Shown piece after piece: positions 60,083 to 64,000 of a stretch of 64,000 bases of DNA. The notes under the pieces were generated by a model. The model did not search any database. It saw nothing but the letters and a program-made list of their open reading frames with translations, and had not been told where the DNA came from. This DNA comes from Endocalyx cinctus (Eukaryota; Ascomycota; Sordariomycetes; Amphisphaeriales; Apiosporaceae): contig BCKC01000009.1 in assembly GCA_001600455.1 (NCBI GenBank), positions 2,294,001 to 2,358,000 on the forward strand, written 5' to 3'. How positions within the stretch are numbered: the first letter of the stretch is position 1; each line of letters opens with the position of its first letter. The translations under genes and the position numbers were made by a program.

Positions 60083-63000
60083 ATGGGTGGTGAAGCGACG
60101 AAACCGAAGGTCATTTCGACCGAATACCCCGTGCGGGCACAGGGACCAAAGGGTAAGCGTATAAGCCATATTTACAAGGAGCGTATTTCCCAATTCTACT
60201 CTAAGGGACAATGGGAGAAGGTCAACTTGCTCGCTTCGATGTATGATGGCGTCGCGGCTGGACCGCCCAACGTCGAAATTTTGACTTGGCCTGCGCCAGA
60301 TCTCTCCAGGCCTACTTTTGAGGAAGCTATGCAGGGAAATTTCAAACCAGCAAAAGTTGGTGACGCCTTTGGTCCGTCTTGGTCTACCCATTGGTTCCGA
60401 ATTTTTGTCCAGGTCCCCGCTGATCTCTGCGGGCACGAACATCTTGAATTTCACTGGGACTCGGATAACGAGGGTATGGTTTGGAGCGAAGATGGCAACC
60501 CTTTGCAAGGATTGACCGGGGGTGGCGAACGTGTTGAGTGGATTCTTCCCGAATCGTTCAGAGATGGCAAGAAGCATACTTTCTATATCGAGATGGCTTG
60601 CAATAGCATGTTTGGCAATCCCACCGGTGGCGATGTCATTCAACCCCCCGATCCCGACCGCTACTTTGCTCTTAAGAAGGCGGAGATCTGTGCCGTTAAT
60701 ATGGATGCTCGACAGCTCTGGATCGACACATGGATTATTGGCGATGCCGCCCGGGAGTTTCCCGAAGATTCGTGGGAACAGCACAAAGCCTTAAACATAG
60801 CCACCAATATTATTGATTCTTATGTCGTCAACGACAAGGCCTCTATCAAGAAGTGCCGAAAAATTGCACAAGAGTATCTTGGTTCTCGCATCGACTCCTC
60901 TAAGGTATACGAGACCGGTACCAAAGCTCAGGTTTTCGGCATTGGCCATTGTCACATTGACACATGTTGGTTGTGGCCGTGGGCAGAGACCAAGCGGAAA
61001 GTTGCCAGGTCGTGGTCAAACCAATGTGACCTGATTGATCGGTACCCGGAACATAACTTTGCTTGCTCACAAGCCCAACAGTATAAATGGCTTAAAACTT
61101 ACTACCCTTTCGCTTTTGACCGGGTAAAGGCGAAGGTCAAGGATGGTCGGTTCCATCCCATAGGTGGAAGCTGGGTTGAGCACGACACCAATATGCCTAG
61201 TGGTGAATCGCTAGTTCGGCAATTCTTATATGGTCAGAGGTTCTTCGAGAGCAACTTTGGCGAACGTTGTCGTACCTTCTGGCTTCCCGACACGTTTGGA
61301 TATTCCAGCCAACTTCCTCAAATCTGCCGTTTGGCTGGTATGGACCGTTTTCTCACCCAAAAGCTCAGTTGGAACAATATCAATAATTTCCCACATACCA
61401 CCTTCAATTGGGTAGCACTTGATGGTAGCCAGGTCATCTGTCACATGCCTCCTGCAGAAACGTACACCGCTGAAGCTCATTTTGGAGATGTGAATCGTAG
61501 TGTCACACAACATAAGTCAATGGATCAAGACCACACTTCATTGCTGGTATTCGGAAAGGGAGATGGTGGTGGCGGTCCTACTTGGCAGCATATCGAAAAA
61601 CTACGTCGTTGTCGTGGCCTCAGTGACGAGATTGGTCGCCTGCCTAGGGTGCACATGGGTAACACAGTTGACGACTTCTTTGACAAGCTCCAAGACAAGG
61701 GAGACAAGCTAGTAACTTGGTATGGAGAACTGTATTTCGAGCTTCACCGTGGCACATATACCACCCAGGCGAACAACAAGCTTAACAACAGGAGGTCGGA
61801 ATTCCTGCTACGGGATCTTGAACTCTTTGCTACCGTCGCATCGCTGAAGCACAGTTCGTATAAATATCCGAAAGCGAAGTTTGACTTCATGTGGGAAGCA
61901 GTATTACTCTGCCAGTTCCATGATTGCTTACCCGGAAGTGCTATTGAGATGTGCTACGACGATTCTGATAAGGTAAATTAAACAAGTATGGTATGAAGTT
62001 GGAATTTTGGCTAATTGAATAATAGCTATACGCTGAAGTGTTCCAGACTGGCGATAGTATTTTCGAGGACATCAAAAAACTTTTTGGTCTTCCGACACGC
62101 TACCACAACGTTGAACCAGGCGAGACTGTCGCTTTGAACACTCTTCCTTGGCCGAGAAAGGAAATCATTGGCCTCCCTGATGGTCGTTTTGGTGTCGCTT
62201 GCGACTCTGGCAATGTCACCACTGTCAAGCCATTCAAGGCCTCGGAAATTAGAGGTGTTACTGTCGAGGAAGTCGACGAAGGGATCTTTGTTATGCAAAA
62301 CAGTCAATGGAGTGTGCGGGTGGAGAAGGGCTGCATTACATCGCTAATTGACCGCCAGGAAAACAGAGAAGTGATATCAAAGGGAGGCAAGGCCAATCAA
62401 CTAGTTATATTCGATGACAAACCTTTGTACTGGCAGGCATGGGATGTCGAAGTTTATCACTTGGATACCCGTCAAGAGTTACCGTATACCAGCACAGCGA
62501 TCCTCGAAGACAAGAAGCAGAGAGTCAGCCTTATTTCTACTGCTAAGATCAGCGAAAATAGCACGATTGAGGTAATTTTGAGCCTAAGTGCCGCCTTAGA
62601 GGGACAACAATCTTATATTGAATGCACGGCAAACGTTAACTGGCACGAGACCATGAAATTCCTGAAGGTGGAATTTCCGGTAGACATCTTTAATACCGAG
62701 GCATCCTACGAAACTCAATATGGCCTTGTCAAACGACCAACACATTACAACACAACCTGGGATATGGCCAAATTTGAAGTCTGCTGCCATAAATTTGCCG
62801 ACTTGTCGGAGAATGGCTACGGAGTCTCTATTCTGAACGACTCTAAGTATGGCTTTGCAACCTGCGGAAGTCTTATGCGCCTATCTCTCCTGAGATCCCC
62901 AAAGGCGCCAGATGCGCACGCAGACATGGGCGATCACACGATTCGCTGGGCTATTCTCCCGCATAAAGGCTCTCTGGGCGCAAATACGGTACGTGCTGGG

Positions 63001-63375
63001 TACGAATTCAATAACCCCATGAGAGTCATTTCGGCGGAGAAGGGGTCCGACTGGGTTACCCTAGCGTCTCCACCTGTCAAATTGACTGGTGACGATTCTC
63101 TGATTCTCGACTGCGTCAAGCGTGGGGAGGATGATGAGGATGTATCGTACGATACAGGACTGACGCGCCGAAAAGGACAAAGTGTCATTATCCGCATCTA
63201 TGAAAGTCTTGGGGGCCGCAGTAAGGGAACGATCAAGACTAGCTGGGACGTCAAGAAGGTGTACAAGACTAACGCCCTGGAAGACGATGGAGAACAGGTG
63301 AAGGCGGACAAAGATGGAGGCTATCCCATTATCCTGCGGCCTTTCGAGGTGGCCACGTTTAGACTCCAGCTATAG
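60083..63375 (+). CDS. ams1: Alpha-mannosidase, glycoside hydrolase family 38, Ams1-type
   Basis: Two exons (60083-61972, 62026-63375; 53-bp intron with donor GTAAAT) give 1,079 residues, against 1,083 for yeast Ams1. The enzyme trims mannose from free oligosaccharides in the cytosol and vacuole. No signal peptide is visible, in line with Ams1, which reaches the vacuole by the Cvt/selective-autophagy route. The zinc-binding GHCHIDTCWLWPW (His289, His291, Asp293) is present, as is the nucleophile Asp403 in FWLPDTFGYS and the fourth ligand region CQFHDCLPGSAI just before the intron. C-terminal beta domains follow (LNTLPWPRKEIIG, then WDVEVYHLD). The ATG at 60083 has a good context (GCCATGG) and is the first in-frame ATG. 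Confidence 0.97.
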
Positions 63376-64000
63376 GCAGTACTTGTAAATAGGAGTATGA
63401 TTCTCTAGGAGCATGACCATGATAGCAGAGGTTAGAGGTGTAGTGACTTAATAAAACTTAACAACAATATGATCCCCAGTCAACTGGTTATATCTATTTC
63501 ATGTGCACAGTGCATTCGAGAGAAGAACACGACTTGTTGCACGTATTCCCTAAAATGTACATAAAATAGGCCTCCGATATTGATCCATCCTGTACATTGT
63601 AACGGCCGTTCTCTCGGCAACGTTGACGAATCACCAATTAACTCCAACTTAAAGCAAATACATTAGACCTTCGGATAAATACGTATATACTATTGCGGTG
63701 AGGATATTCACCAGCCCGAGGATCCGAAGAAAACTCAATATCCACCATTTATCAATTGATATATCCCTTAAAAGCAAACACTCAAAATTAGCCCCCCCCC
63801 CCCCCCCCCCCCCGCGGCGGCATTCATATCTTGTTCTGATTTCTTGTCTTTCTTGGCGATAGATAAGATGTCACTGACCCCGCCGAGACGTAGAGCCAAG
63901 AGCCAGGGACCTTTGCGATCGTAATCCCGCGTGGTCCTAAGAACTACCTAGAACTTTCTCCCTGTCTCTTGATAATTTTACCTCTTTGATGTGCGTTACG
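63376..64000. other. 3' spacer to window end
   Basis: AT-rich 3' flank of ams1 with a run of 22 C at 63792-63813. No supportable gene. A short frame from an ATG at 63868 ends after 18 codons. Confidence 0.55.
63792..63813. repeat. Poly-C homopolymer, 22 bases
   Basis: Twenty-two consecutive C are read directly. The true length may differ, given sequencing limits in homopolymers. Confidence 0.9.

Noticed and set aside
63868..63924. Short frame MSLTPPRRRAKSQGPLRS near the right end
   Set aside because: It stops after 18 codons, with no clear donor site that would extend it within the window.

Overview
This window is nuclear DNA from a filamentous ascomycete (Pezizomycotina), most likely a sordariomycete. 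It shows short spliceosomal introns (mostly 50-115 bp) with GTRAGT-type donors and CTRAY branch sites a few bases before the acceptor. Its protein set includes Snt2, HELQ, a JMJD6-like F-box protein and a CLIP-170 with zinc knuckles. Long AT-rich spacers are sprinkled with TACCTAGGTA-like words. I cannot fix the genus. There are no rRNA genes, no CRISPR array, no recognisable transposon and no tRNA I could support.

From left to right: a gene fragment cut by the left edge (-); eIF4A (-); an F-box/JmjC dioxygenase (+); a CCCH/Smr protein (+); a Tvp38-type membrane protein (+); an uncharacterised protein with three Cys-Pro motifs (-); an S33 prolyl aminopeptidase (+); a HELQ-type DNA helicase (-); Snt2, a BAH/PHD chromatin protein (-); a 4.9 kb gene-poor stretch; cytosine deaminase (+); a GPATCH11-like protein (-); an Env7/STK16-type kinase (-); Trm82 (+); a Ydj1-type DnaJ (-); Has1 (-); a 3.3 kb gene-poor stretch; a bZIP factor (+); Nop14 (-); an unknown one-TM protein (+); a CLIP-170 homologue (+); and the Ams1-type alpha-mannosidase (+). 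Every spliced model given here was joined by hand, and the exon sums keep one open frame from ATG to stop.

This is mainly a housekeeping neighbourhood, not a biosynthetic cluster. Several genes concern RNA and translation: eIF4A (initiation), Has1 and Nop14 (small-subunit ribosome assembly), Trm82 (tRNA m7G46), and the CCCH/Smr protein (probable RNA binding or cleavage). Others concern genome maintenance and chromatin (HELQ, Snt2, possibly the JmjC protein) or membranes and vacuole (Tvp38, Env7, Ams1). I see no operon-like logic.

The points most worth a second look are: the has1 gene, which carries 17 introns including a 17-nt exon; the uncharacterised protein with three Cys-Pro motifs resembling heme-regulatory motifs; two GATA-site clusters in divergent promoters, one with a perfect 14-bp palindrome; the sharp local GC3 shift in the peptidase gene; and the recurrent CCTAGG/GGTACC words restricted to spacers.
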